DNA of 64,000 nucleotides from Amycolatopsis decaplanina DSM 44594 (lineage in GTDB: Bacteria; Actinomycetota; Actinomycetes; Mycobacteriales; Pseudonocardiaceae). This document shows, in pieces, positions 16,138 through 23,900 of the stretch. The notes beneath the pieces were generated by a model. It worked only from the letters and a program-made list of their open reading frames with translations. It was not told the origin of the DNA and did not search any database. The translations under genes and the position numbers were made by a program. The DNA is taken from contig NZ_AOHO01000074.1 of assembly GCF_000342005.1 (NCBI RefSeq), positions 248,001 through 312,000 on the forward strand. Reading direction: 5' to 3'. The stretch's first letter is position 1, and every line of letters begins with the position of its first letter.

Positions 16138-16902
16138 CTATAGGTCCGCCTTCAGCGTCGCGTTGGCGTCCTTGACCAGCACCATCACGTCCTGATGGCG
16201 ATCCCACGCGGCCTCGTCGTACCCGGCGAGGCGCAGGTCGGGCGCCTCCAGCGCGCGTTGCACCGCCCAGCCGGGCGAGCTGAGCGAGATGCCGTACCCG
16301 TCGTTGCCCGCGTAGTCGTTGTAGCCGAAACCGCAGGCCTTGTACGCGGCGAGCATGCGGTCGGTGGCCCGCGCGTCCAGCCCGTAGTCCTTGCCCGCCT
16401 CGGCACGCATCGCCATCCGGCGGCCGTGCGTGGTGACCACCGCGATACCGCCGGGAGCCAGCGCGCGCGAAAAGTAACGCAGCAGCGGACCCCAATTCGG
16501 GGCATCGAGATGGGTGAGCACCGAACCACACCAGAGCAGGTCCACATCGGTGACCTGCTCGATGTCGTCGACGTCCGGGGCGCCGATGACCGCCCGCGCC
16601 CCGAACGCCTCGGCGCAACTGGCCAGCGCCACCGGATCCATGTCGCAAGCGATCAGCTCGGTCGCCGGGAAGGCGGCGCGCAACGACCGCAGCACCCGGC
16701 CATAACCGCACCCGAAATCCAGAAGCCGCCGGGGTTCCGGCCGTCCGGTGACCTGCAGCGCGGCGAGCACCGCGCGCAACGCGTCCCTGGACACGCTGAA
16801 GTAGTGCTCGGTGTTGTTGCCCGCGAACATGCTGTCGCCGTCGGCGATCGTGGTGTTCACGCCCGCCATGATGCGCGCGACGGTCTCGTCCAGCGTTTCC
16901 AT
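16138..16902 (-). CDS. Class I SAM-dependent methyltransferase
   Basis: 254 residues from ATG at 16902 with a GGGGG site 4-8 bases upstream. It has a Rossmann methyltransferase fold: glycine-rich motif I LLDFGCGYGRVLRSLR (about residue 61), an acidic residue after strand 2 (LIACDMDPVALASC), and a motif-IV-like region DLLWCGSVLTHLD. A C-terminal half of variable sequence carries the aromatic GFGYNDYAGNDGYG. The substrate cannot be inferred. It lies downstream of a degraded stretch and upstream of the photolyase on the same strand, with 183 bp between its stop and the photolyase start. No genes of a recognisable pathway adjoin it. Confidence 0.8.
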   Translation of the reverse strand: METLDETVARIMAGVNTTIADGDSMFAGNNTEHYFSVSRDALRAVLAALQVTGRPEPRRLLDFGCGYGRVLRSLRAAFPATELIACDMDPVALASCAEAFGARAVIGAPDVDDIEQVTDVDLLWCGSVLTHLDAPNWGPLLRYFSRALAPGGIAVVTTHGRRMAMRAEAGKDYGLDARATDRMLAAYKACGFGYNDYAGNDGYGISLSSPGWAVQRALEAPDLRLAGYDEAAWDRHQDVMVLVKDANATLKADL

Positions 16903-17253
16903 TCGTCCCCCTGGTAGATCAGTCCGCGCACGGCAACGACTTCGGCGAGCAGGCCCGCCAACCGTATCGGTCCTGTGTGTCTTCCGTCGGCACGGCCTTC
17001 GCCGGAAAAGGCGGCCTGACCGCGTCACCCGGCTTCCGCCACCGCGCGTTGCCGGCACCTCCCGTACTACGGGGGAATGCGTGAACGCGGACGACACAGC
17101 ACTCAGCCAGGCGCTTTCGCCCCGCATGCCGGGGTGCGCCTCGTCCAGCCCGGGCGGCGGGTGCGGCCAGGTCCGGCCGGCCTCTCGCATCACCAGCGCC
17201 GCCGCGAGTTCGGCAGGCGCGGGGCAGGAAATCCAGCGCCGCGAGGTCGGTGA

Positions 17254-17472
17254 TCTCCAGCCACAGCGAGGGAAGCCCGGAGAACAGCGCCCACCGGGAC
17301 GACCGTCGAGAAGACGGCGGCGTCGGCCAAGCGGACGGCGTTGCAGCAGGCCTACGACTGGGCGGCCGCTTACGGGTACACGCCCGATCAGTGCGTGATC
17401 ATCCACCTCTACTCGGTGAAGATCAGCTTCGTGATGTACCGGGGTGAAGCCGGAACCCACTGCACGAAGTAG
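17254..17472 (+). pseudogene. C-terminal gene fragment without a start
   Basis: Plus-strand frame open from a TGA at 17251 to TAG at 17470-17472. The last ~55 residues look like protein (AKRTALQQAYDWAAAYGYTP, then QCVIIHLYSVKISFVMYRGE), but no start codon or ribosome site fits. The preceding region (16903-17250) contains no supportable gene, only GC-rich shadow frames. This is probably the 3' remnant of a gene of unknown family. Confidence 0.35.
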
Positions 17473-17507
17473 GCGGTGCCGTGAAGGGCCCCTTCACTAA
17501 CTTCAGA

Positions 17508-17800
17508 GTCAATGCCAGGAACTTAAGCGGCAGTGCCTGAGGTTTCTCCGACCGTCCATAAAGGACGCCCACTGCGTTGAATTGTCCGATTGGGCATCGT
17601 TTGCCCAATATTCTCAAGTCCGTGAAGGCCTCCTTGAGGGACTCAGAGTCCCTCAAGGAGGCCTTCACGGACCCCACCAACCCTCGTCGGCGAACCATCA
17701 GCGCCTGAACGGGCGGTATCCACTGGAGTCGGACCGCCCGACCTGGGCGAACATGCCTGAAACGCGACCGCCCCACCGGCCTTAAGTTCCTGGCATTGAC
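17508..17800. mobile_element. Possible MITE-like element with 20 bp terminal inverted repeats
   Basis: GTCAATGCCAGGAACTTAAG at 17508-17527 and its exact reverse complement at 17781-17800 bound 293 bp that contain no gene but a central 26 bp-arm palindrome (17618-17672). CTTCAG occurs at both outer edges (17501-17506 and 17801-17806), separated from the left repeat by one extra base, so it could be a degenerate target duplication. No transposase is present. A regulatory inverted repeat is the main alternative. Confidence 0.45.
17618..17672. repeat. Perfect 26 bp palindrome (GTGAAGGCCTCCTTGAGGG arm)
   Basis: Arms 17618-17643 and 17647-17672 are exact reverse complements around CAG. A shorter relative, GTGAAGGGCCCCTTCAC, sits at 17481-17497, and a loosely related one at 38399-38445. 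It lies between a plus-strand gene remnant and the convergent immunity gene. Confidence 0.9.
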
Positions 17801-17856
17801 CTTCAGGGTAGGCAAGGGGGCCTTCACGGACTTCGGCATCAGCCTGGGTCCGCTCG

Positions 17857-18477
17857 TCAGAACAGCACCGGGAAGTACGTGAGGGCTTCTCCTGTCGCCG
17901 GGTCGTAGTATCCGGCGAGTTCGAGCTCACCCCATTTTCCCGACCACGCCCCGGTTTTCTCGTCCTGGACCAGCTCCGGCGACTGCCACGCGCCTTCCGC
18001 GGCACGGATGACATCGTCCTTGGTCCACGTGGGCGGGAAATAGGTGAAGTCCACATAGGACACCCGACCGGAACCCGGGTCGCGCTCCTCGGTGACGGCC
18101 CGGCGCACGTCCGGATAACCCGGCGGGCGCTGGAGCGCGGGCTCCTGCGCCGTCGTGACCAGGAAGCTCCGCAGCCCTTCCAGCACCGGCCAGAAGAACG
18201 ACTGCGGCACCACCTGCCGAGGCCACCGGCCATAACGGCTTTCCAGCAGCACGAGATCGTTGATCAGGTCGAGCGAACAGCCGTTGCCCAGCCAGGTCCG
18301 CTGCTCCGTCTCGGCACGCTTGAGCACCCCGGCGAGCCCGTCGATCGCGGCGATGTTCGGCTGCACGTCGGTGTGCAGCCACGCCGCGAGCGGCAGGTGT
18401 TCCTCGGGCACGGAGATCCGCAAGCGGCGGTCCTCGTCGAAGGTGAAGATCACCGCCTCACCGACTCCGAACATCAC
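17857..18477 (-). CDS. Probable immunity protein for EndoU toxin
   Basis: 206 residues, cytosolic, no signal peptide and no catalytic motif that I recognise. It is acidic overall with many aromatic residues (WLHTDVQPNIAAIDGLAG; GRWPRQVVPQSFFWPVLEGL; YVDFTYFPPTWTKDDV). It lies 37 bp downstream of a gene for a T7SS-type protein with a C-terminal EndoU-like nuclease domain. In polymorphic toxin systems the gene at this position encodes the neutralising partner, usually a small cytosolic protein of low sequence conservation. The call is from context. A start at 18474 (second Met) is equally possible. Confidence 0.6.
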   Translation of the reverse strand: MMFGVGEAVIFTFDEDRRLRISVPEEHLPLAAWLHTDVQPNIAAIDGLAGVLKRAETEQRTWLGNGCSLDLINDLVLLESRYGRWPRQVVPQSFFWPVLEGLRSFLVTTAQEPALQRPPGYPDVRRAVTEERDPGSGRVSYVDFTYFPPTWTKDDVIRAAEGAWQSPELVQDEKTGAWSGKWGELELAGYYDPATGEALTYFPVLF

Positions 18478-18514
18478 TGGTCAAGCACTCCTGACTTCTC
18501 TGGGAAAGACCGGT

Positions 18515-20029
18515 TCACAGATATTGGTTCTTCGAGGGGAAGTACGACGTGACGCCACCGCCGGGCGCGGTGTCGTAGAAGCCTTGGATCCTGACCCATT
18601 TCCCGTTGATCTTGGCGTGCCCGGCCCACGTGCCGTCGGGATTGAGGCCATGACTCGGCGCGCCGTTGTTCCACGCCGCGTTGCCCCCCGCCTTCACGTC
18701 CGCCGGTTTGTCGCCGGGAGCGAACAGGGTACTGGGCTGCTGCTTGCGGTACTTCCCTTCCGGGTCGTTGGAGAGGTACACGGAATCCTGGGTGTACACG
18801 CCGTTGGGCTGATGGTTCCTGCCGTCGGTCCGTGGGTTGAGCACCCCACCCCCGTCGTCCTTGTGCACGTGCCCGCCGGTGGGCATCCCGTTCTCCTGTT
18901 TGCCGTGGATCACATGGTCGTGGACGTCGTTGGAGATCTTGGGCCGGTTGCCCGGCTCCGGCTGCCCACCAGGCGGGGGCCGGTACGGCTGGCGCGGCGG
19001 CCTGTTCCCGCCACCGCCACCCGGCCTGTTCCCTCCCCCGCCGGCCGGTTTCTTTCCGCCACCGGGTTTCTTCTTCGGCGGTACCTCGCTCCAGCCTCCG
19101 CCGTCGTCGCCGGTGTCGTCGCCGAGGCCACGTGAGCGGCCACCACCCGAGCCAGGGCCGTGGGATCCCCGCGAGCCGCCCGCTCCGGAAGCGCTGGTCC
19201 GGTCGCCGTTGGGACCTCCGGCCCGCCCGCCCTTGCCGGGACCGGGTTTACCGGGCTTGCCACCGGCGGGGACGGTGCCACCGTCGATCTTCTTCAGCGC
19301 CTTCGACGCCTGCGAAAAGATGTCCTCGGCACGCTTGATCAGCGGGCTGAGCTTGCTCATCGCCTTGACCAGCTTGGTGGTGATCGTGGCGATCTTCTGG
19401 ACGGTCGACGCGATCGCGCGGACCGCCTGCGGCACCACCCAGACCAGCCCGATGCCGAGTGAGGCCATCGCCTGGATCGCCCAGCTGATCAGCCTGCCGA
19501 TGAGTTCGGCGATGATGTCGCGCACCAATCCCCGAACCGCGGCCACCACCTCGCCGCCGACCTTGACCCCGGACGAGGCACCGGCGGCGGCCTGCTGCGA
19601 GGCGCCGAGGAGATTCGCGATGTCGGCGGCGCGCGTCCGGTAGGCGTCGCCCGCTTCACCGGCCCACTGGGTGGTGTCCGCTTTCACCGCGGCGTCGAGA
19701 TCCCCGCTGATCGCGGTCAGTTCGTCGGCCACGTTCTGCCAGGTCTCGGCATGGGCGGTGATCTGGTCTGGATCGCCGGCCAGCGCGTCGAGCGCTTCCT
19801 TCAGCGGCCCGATGTGCTCCATCAGCCAGCCGACGCCGTTGGCGAGAATGGTGCCGAACGGGTCCATGATCGCGCCGATCATGTCGAGACCGGCGCCGAC
19901 GGCGCCCATGGCGGCCGACGCCCAATCCCCGCTCTGCAGCGCCGAATTCAGTTCGGTCGCGGACTCCAGCAGCGGCGCACCGGCGACGGCGCTGGTGGGT
20001 GCCGGGGTCGCGACCAAGGGGTTGCTCAC
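18515..20029 (-). CDS. T7SS-type polymorphic toxin with C-terminal EndoU-like nuclease
   Basis: 504 residues from GTG at 20029 with GGAG about 9 bases upstream. Residues 1-170 are a helical export domain with a W-x-G turn (TQWAGEAGDAYRTRAADI, about residue 120). Residues 170-250 are hydrophobic and amphipathic helices. Residues 265-360 are a long Gly/Pro/Lys linker (PPKKKPGGGKKPAGGGGNRP). The final ~135 residues carry EndoU-like signatures: HDHVIHGKQ, GGHVHKDDGG and a Gly-rich end with VTSYFPS. Bacterial EndoU toxins cleave RNA, often tRNA, in competitor cells. An immunity gene follows directly; an EspC-like protein and a YbaB-like protein precede it. Export by a T7SS is inferred. Catalytic Lys/Thr positions are not certain from inspection. 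Confidence 0.75.
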   Translation of the reverse strand: MSNPLVATPAPTSAVAGAPLLESATELNSALQSGDWASAAMGAVGAGLDMIGAIMDPFGTILANGVGWLMEHIGPLKEALDALAGDPDQITAHAETWQNVADELTAISGDLDAAVKADTTQWAGEAGDAYRTRAADIANLLGASQQAAAGASSGVKVGGEVVAAVRGLVRDIIAELIGRLISWAIQAMASLGIGLVWVVPQAVRAIASTVQKIATITTKLVKAMSKLSPLIKRAEDIFSQASKALKKIDGGTVPAGGKPGKPGPGKGGRAGGPNGDRTSASGAGGSRGSHGPGSGGGRSRGLGDDTGDDGGGWSEVPPKKKPGGGKKPAGGGGNRPGGGGGNRPPRQPYRPPPGGQPEPGNRPKISNDVHDHVIHGKQENGMPTGGHVHKDDGGGVLNPRTDGRNHQPNGVYTQDSVYLSNDPEGKYRKQQPSTLFAPGDKPADVKAGGNAAWNNGAPSHGLNPDGTWAGHAKINGKWVRIQGFYDTAPGGGVTSYFPSKNQYL

Positions 20030-20066
20030 GTCGAGGCTCCGTCTCGAAAGTGGTCAAGGGGAAGAG

Positions 20067-20540
20067 TCACCACGGCGAGTTCTCGCCGTCCTCACCGGGA
20101 CTCGGCGTTTCGGGTTCCGGTGGCGCGATCTCGGCTTCCTGGCCGGGAAAACGCGAGCGCAGCTCTTCGACCATGAGCGTTCTGGTCTCCGGGTCCTGAT
20201 CACCGAGTTGCTCGGCGAGCACGTCGCCGACCTGGTTCGCGATCCCGGCTTGGGCCTGGCGCAGGGTCGACAGGACCATCGCCGACAGCTCCGGCAGCGG
20301 GACGGTCCGAGCCCGCGGCGAGAACTCCACATCGGTGAGATTGCCGTCCGAACGCACCGTCACCCGCACTTCGCCACCGCGGCTGCTCGCGCTCAACCGC
20401 AGGTTTTCGGCCTGCCGTGCGAATTCCTCGTACTTGTCGGCTTTCGCCGAGGCGGCGCTCGCCCACTGCTCGATCCGCGCGAGCGCCTGGTCCGGATCCG
20501 CGTTGAACCCGGCGATCCCGTCCGTCCGGGGTGCGCTCAC
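20067..20540 (-). CDS. YbaB/EbfC-family protein in a T7SS toxin operon
   Basis: 157 residues. The GTG at 20540 overlaps the TGA of the upstream EspC-like gene (GTGA), which sets the start. Residues ~25-115 match the YbaB/EbfC fold: a long helix, strands with VRVTVRSDGNLTDVEFSPRA, then LPELSAMVLSTLRQAQAGI. The C-terminus is acidic and Pro-rich. YbaB proteins are small dimeric nucleoid-associated DNA-binding proteins, but copies with extra tails accompany WXG/EspC-type genes in Pseudonocardiaceae, where a role as a helical partner or adaptor is possible. It lies 37 bp upstream of the EndoU toxin gene. Confidence 0.75.
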   Translation of the reverse strand: MSAPRTDGIAGFNADPDQALARIEQWASAASAKADKYEEFARQAENLRLSASSRGGEVRVTVRSDGNLTDVEFSPRARTVPLPELSAMVLSTLRQAQAGIANQVGDVLAEQLGDQDPETRTLMVEELRSRFPGQEAEIAPPEPETPSPGEDGENSPW

Positions 20541-20878
20541 AGCTGCCGCCCCACCCTCGAGTTCAGGGTTTCCCCGGCCAAAAGGCCTTTGAACGGCTCG
20601 GCCGCGGTGTCGTCGCGTCCGTCGTACGCGGCGGTCGTGGAACGCACGTTCCCGGCCGTGGCGCCCATCGCCTCCTGCGCCGACTCGAGCAGATCGATCG
20701 CTTGTTCCTCCATGGGATTGATCACCGGAGGAATGAACGAGCAGAGCAGACCGTAGCAATCGTCCGACATGGCGGCCGTCCGCGCCGCCGACAGCGCGGT
20801 GCCCAGCCGATCGGTCAGCGCGTCGAGATGGCTCGCGTGCGCGGTGAGATCGTCCGTGACGACGTTGAATCCCGTCAT
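20537..20878 (-). CDS. EspC-like/WXG-like small T7SS protein
   Basis: 113 residues, with the EspC/ESX-1 secretion-associated pattern: MTGFNVVTDDLTAHASHLDA followed by a helical hairpin (DRLGTALSAARTAAM ... YGLLCSFIPP) and a second long helix (MEEQAIDLLESAQEAMGATA). It lacks a classical W-x-G. Such proteins are exported with, or act as chaperones for, larger substrates. It is the first gene of a four-gene operon with YbaB-like, EndoU toxin and immunity genes and overlaps the YbaB-like gene by 4 bp. Confidence 0.7.
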   Translation of the reverse strand: MTGFNVVTDDLTAHASHLDALTDRLGTALSAARTAAMSDDCYGLLCSFIPPVINPMEEQAIDLLESAQEAMGATAGNVRSTTAAYDGRDDTAAEPFKGLLAGETLNSRVGRQL

Positions 20879-21035
20879 GACCTTCGAGTTCCCCCTTCAC
20901 GCGCCCCTGGCGGAGGGCGCCACCAGACCAAGATGCCCTGCGGCCACAGCACTTCGCGGGCTTCACGGGGATACGGTGAACGAACGGTCAAGCCTCGTTG
21001 CACGAACGCGCAGAGTGGCAGGCTAGGTTGATCGG

Positions 21036-21476
21036 GTGAGTCTTCTCGATGATGTGGCCGAACGCGACGGCTGGCGGTGCTGGGTCTGCGACGAACCGGT
21101 CGATCCGGACATGTCGGTGAACGACCCGCGAGGTCCCAGTGTCGACAGCCGGACCGCCGACCGGAAGGCCAAGGTCGCCGAGCGGCTCGCGCACCGCGGA
21201 TGCAACACCCGCAAGGGTGCGGTCAAGGTGGTCATCGCCTGGCCGGACCGCCTGCACGTGGTCGAACCCGCGCCGCTGATCACCGTCGCCGGACGCCTGG
21301 AGCGCAAGGGAGGCCGCGAATTGGTGGCCCGTTGCCCGACCCGGCAGGACGCCCAAGAGGCTGCGGACTGGCTGGTGGACCGATTCTCCCGGCTGGTTCC
21401 GGGATTGCCGGTGACCGCCGGTGTCGAACCGGGTGGCGGCCAATTCCTCGTCATCCTGACCGCCGGCCGCCGCTGA
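21036..21476 (+). CDS. HNH-like small protein of unknown function
   Basis: 146 residues from GTG at 21036. The first half has a Cys pair (RCWVCDEPVDPDM) and a later HRGCNTRKGA segment, the typical end of an HNH/zinc-finger nuclease motif (CNxxKG). The central His-His of an active HNH site is replaced (SRTADRKAKVAERL), so it may be a non-catalytic zinc-binding protein. The second half is a strand-rich domain (KVVIAWPDRLHVVEPAPLI; GGGQFLVILTAGRR). It is transcribed alone, divergent from the toxin operon (157 bp away). Confidence 0.6.
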   Translation: MSLLDDVAERDGWRCWVCDEPVDPDMSVNDPRGPSVDSRTADRKAKVAERLAHRGCNTRKGAVKVVIAWPDRLHVVEPAPLITVAGRLERKGGRELVARCPTRQDAQEAADWLVDRFSRLVPGLPVTAGVEPGGGQFLVILTAGRR

Positions 21477-21646
21477 CCGGGAATCCCCGCTTCGGCTCGT
21501 TAGCACAAGTCGAAAGCCGAGTCGTAGCATTCACTCGAAAGTGGGTACCGCGCCCGTAATCCCCCAGGTGAACCCCCGCATTTCATCGGTATTTCATCGG
21601 CCCTCATTAGCGTTCAGCCGGTGAATTCGACAGTGGGGAGAAACCG

Positions 21647-22387
21647 ATGAGAAAAGCCGGAGCGCGTTTGCTCGCGACCGCCGTCCTGTCCGTCGTCGCC
21701 CTGGCCGGCGCGATCGCCGGTTCGGGAACGGCGCAGGGGGCACCCGCTCGCGCGGACGGCCCGTGCGGGCCGGTCATGTTCGTCGTGCCGGGATATCAGG
21801 ACGGCGGGGCACAGAAACTTCTGGACCGGGCGTTCGCGCCCGGCGGCGCCGACCCGGTGCGCATTCCTTATCCGAACAGCGCCGGGGACGTCAATCTGTA
21901 CGCCGACGTCGACGCCGGTGTCGCCAATCTCCGGACCGCGCTCTACAACCTCTATGTCACCTATGGCTGCGACCTCGAAACGAAGGTGTACATCGTCGGG
22001 TTCAGCCTCGGCGCCCTCGTCGCGGGCACGGTGCTGGAGACCGAACCGCCCGGACGGAACATCCAGGGCGTGCTGTTCGCCGACGGGCGGCGGCAGCCCG
22101 TCGAGTCGAACTGGCCGGGCGATCCCGGCGGGCTGATCGGGCACCTGCCCGTTCCCGGTCCCGGCGGCGCCGGGTTCCGGCCGGTGGATTCCTTCCGATA
22201 CCCGACGCTCAGCCTGTGCAACGGACCCAACGCGGCCGGTGGCGCCGATCTGATCTGCTTCGGCGGCACCAATCTGGACAGCTACTTCAGCTCGCACCCG
22301 TATTACAGCTTCGAAGTGAGCAACGAGCTGAACATCCACGGCGAAGGCCCGTACCCGAACAACCTGCGCAACCGCGTCATCCCGTAA
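21647..22387 (+). CDS. Secreted PE-PPE/cutinase-like serine hydrolase
   Basis: 246 residues. A signal peptide (MRKAGARLLATAVLSVVAL ... GTAQGAPA) with likely Ala-x-Ala cleavage near residue 31 precedes an alpha/beta hydrolase domain. The nucleophile elbow is GFSLGALVAG (Ser at about residue 123), preceded by VPYPNSAGDV-like text and a YVTYGC helix, which resembles the PE-PPE (PF08237)/cutinase superfamily; mycobacterial members hydrolyse short esters or cell-wall glycolipids. Candidate acid and base lie in NLDSYFSSHPYYS and NELNIHGEGPY. Cys residues at about 40, 106, 192 and 205 could form disulfides. Its substrate is unknown. GGGGAGAAACCG precedes ATG at 21647. Confidence 0.75.
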   Translation: MRKAGARLLATAVLSVVALAGAIAGSGTAQGAPARADGPCGPVMFVVPGYQDGGAQKLLDRAFAPGGADPVRIPYPNSAGDVNLYADVDAGVANLRTALYNLYVTYGCDLETKVYIVGFSLGALVAGTVLETEPPGRNIQGVLFADGRRQPVESNWPGDPGGLIGHLPVPGPGGAGFRPVDSFRYPTLSLCNGPNAAGGADLICFGGTNLDSYFSSHPYYSFEVSNELNIHGEGPYPNNLRNRVIP

Positions 22388-22579
22388 TCCCGCTTCGCGA
22401 CCTCCCCGGCGGTCCACGCCGGGGAGGTTGCGAAGCCTGCCGAGGTCATGCCCCCGCGGACACAGCGGTTCGAACCTTCGGGCAACTCTGCGCCGCACAT
22501 GCTCTCCGAAGCAACCCCATTCCGCTTCCGGCGTCTTCCGGACAAAGCTTCGAACAATGGATGCGAGAGGGGCGCTGAA

Positions 22580-23377
22580 ATGAAATTCACCGCGAAGAAG
22601 ACGATCAAAACCGCCATTGTCGGCGGGGCGATCGCCGTCACCGCACTTCTTTCCGCGTGCAGTGGGAACAATGTCGCCGGAAATGGTTCCCCGGTGAAGA
22701 ACGCGGCCGCAGAACAGGCGCAGACCGGTGGCGGTCAGGGAGCGGCCGCCGGAGGTTCCGGCGCCGAGTCGTCCGACGGCGACGTCAACTGCAGCAAGCA
22801 CGGCGGCCAAGTCGGCGCCCCCGGGCGGCCGAAGATGGACCTGATCGCGGTGGCCGCGACCGACGGCACCACGCCCGGTTGCACCGAGGCGTACAACGTG
22901 ATCACCGAGTACTACGACAAGCTGCCGCAGGCCGAAGGGCCCGGCGAGCGGGTGCTCGACGTCCAGGGCAAGTGGACTTGCGCCCGTCTGACGGAAGCCG
23001 GCACCGAGGTGGTCTGCGGCGTACCGAACAGCTCCCTGCAGCTGGAGACGAGGCCCTCGGGCGCGGGGAAGGCGCCCGTCGAGCAGAACCGCAAGTTCCC
23101 GAACTCCACCCAGCGGGTGCAGTTCACCGGGTACGACGCCAATCTCCGGATGGTCCGCTTCCAGCTGATCAACGGCCAGGCCGACCCGGTCGACGGCGCG
23201 ACCTACCGGCTTCCGCTGCAGAAGGGCGGCGAGGTGTTCAGCGCGGCCACCCTGTGCCCGGGCGAATCGGTCACCATCGACGACGAGGGCGACGGCAACC
23301 TGCCGTGCGGTCAGGACCAGCTGATCCAGCAGTTGCGGGAAGGCAACCCGGGCCTCGTGAGTGGTAAGGACGGTTAG
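22580..23377 (+). CDS. Lipoprotein of unknown function, C-terminus encoded by a palindrome
   Basis: 265 residues from ATG at 22580 with GAGAGGGG 8 bases upstream. The signal sequence ends in lipobox LLSAC (Cys at about residue 25). A Gly/Ala-rich linker leads to a globular domain with paired Cys (VNCSKHGG, PGCTEAYN, WTCARL, VVCGVPN, TLCPGE, LPCGQDQ). The family is not recognised, but the architecture is that of actinobacterial cell-surface lipoproteins. Unusually, the last residues (LVSGKDG) and the TAG stop are encoded inside the left arm of the palindrome at 23349-23404, so the original C-terminus was probably slightly different. Confidence 0.75.
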   Translation: MKFTAKKTIKTAIVGGAIAVTALLSACSGNNVAGNGSPVKNAAAEQAQTGGGQGAAAGGSGAESSDGDVNCSKHGGQVGAPGRPKMDLIAVAATDGTTPGCTEAYNVITEYYDKLPQAEGPGERVLDVQGKWTCARLTEAGTEVVCGVPNSSLQLETRPSGAGKAPVEQNRKFPNSTQRVQFTGYDANLRMVRFQLINGQADPVDGATYRLPLQKGGEVFSAATLCPGESVTIDDEGDGNLPCGQDQLIQQLREGNPGLVSGKDG

Positions 23378-23404
23378 AACCGTCCTTACCACTCACGAGG
23401 CCCG
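23349..23404. repeat. TGAGTGGTAAGGACGGTT-family palindrome, copy 3
   Basis: Arms 23349-23375 and 23378-23404 are exact 27 bp reverse complements with centre AG. It sits between the convergent lipoprotein gene and the 136-residue gene, and encodes the lipoprotein's last residues and stop. Same core as 5523-5568 and 8217-8260. Confidence 0.9.
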
Positions 23405-23410
23405 GTCGGC

Positions 23411-23821
23411 TCAGAAGCCGAAAAGCTCCTGCGGTACTTCGTGCTCGTCCGGCCAGGTCAGCCAGGCGACATCGGTCGGTCCGATGGCGCAGTCGGCCAC
23501 ACGCCAGGACCGCGCGTCGTCGTCGACACCCGTTTCGCTCTTCTTCTTGAGCAGGGCGACGTAGACGTCGGACATGACGCCGTCGGCCCGGCGGTTCTCG
23601 TAGACGGTGCCGGCGTAGTACGGACGACCGGCTTCGGTGCCGCGCATCGTGCCGTGCAGGAAAACCCAGGGACCGAGCCGGTCGAGCTGTTCCACGGCCA
23701 CCTGGACCCGATCGCCGAACTCCTGGTCGAGCCGGGCGGTGGCGGCCTGGAGTACCGCTTCCCGGACCGGGTCGCCGGGGTTCAGCGACTGCGGGAAGGG
23801 TCGTGCGGACGGGGTGTACAT
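23411..23821 (-). CDS. Hypothetical cytosolic protein
   Basis: 136 residues. The ATG at 23821 is preferred because GGGAGG lies 7 bases upstream; an in-frame Met at 23836 would bury that site in the coding region. Text such as REAVLQAATARLDQEFGDRV, WVFLHGTMRG and DDDARSWRVADCAIGPTDVA gives a small alpha/beta protein with no signal peptide or membrane segment. No family recognised. It lies downstream of the peptidase/WXG pair on the same strand and may be an immunity or accessory factor for it, by position only. Confidence 0.6.
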   Translation of the reverse strand: MYTPSARPFPQSLNPGDPVREAVLQAATARLDQEFGDRVQVAVEQLDRLGPWVFLHGTMRGTEAGRPYYAGTVYENRRADGVMSDVYVALLKKKSETGVDDDARSWRVADCAIGPTDVAWLTWPDEHEVPQELFGF

Positions 23822-23900
23822 CAAGCAACCTCCCACTGGCGGGTCGGCGACGCGAGCGACCGCGTCAGCCGGCCCGGTGATGCTATGGCGTTCTGTCGGA

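Noticed and set aside
21614-23392. 592-residue minus-strand ORF
   Set aside because: Antisense shadow of the secreted hydrolase and lipoprotein genes, both of which have signal sequences and ribosome sites.
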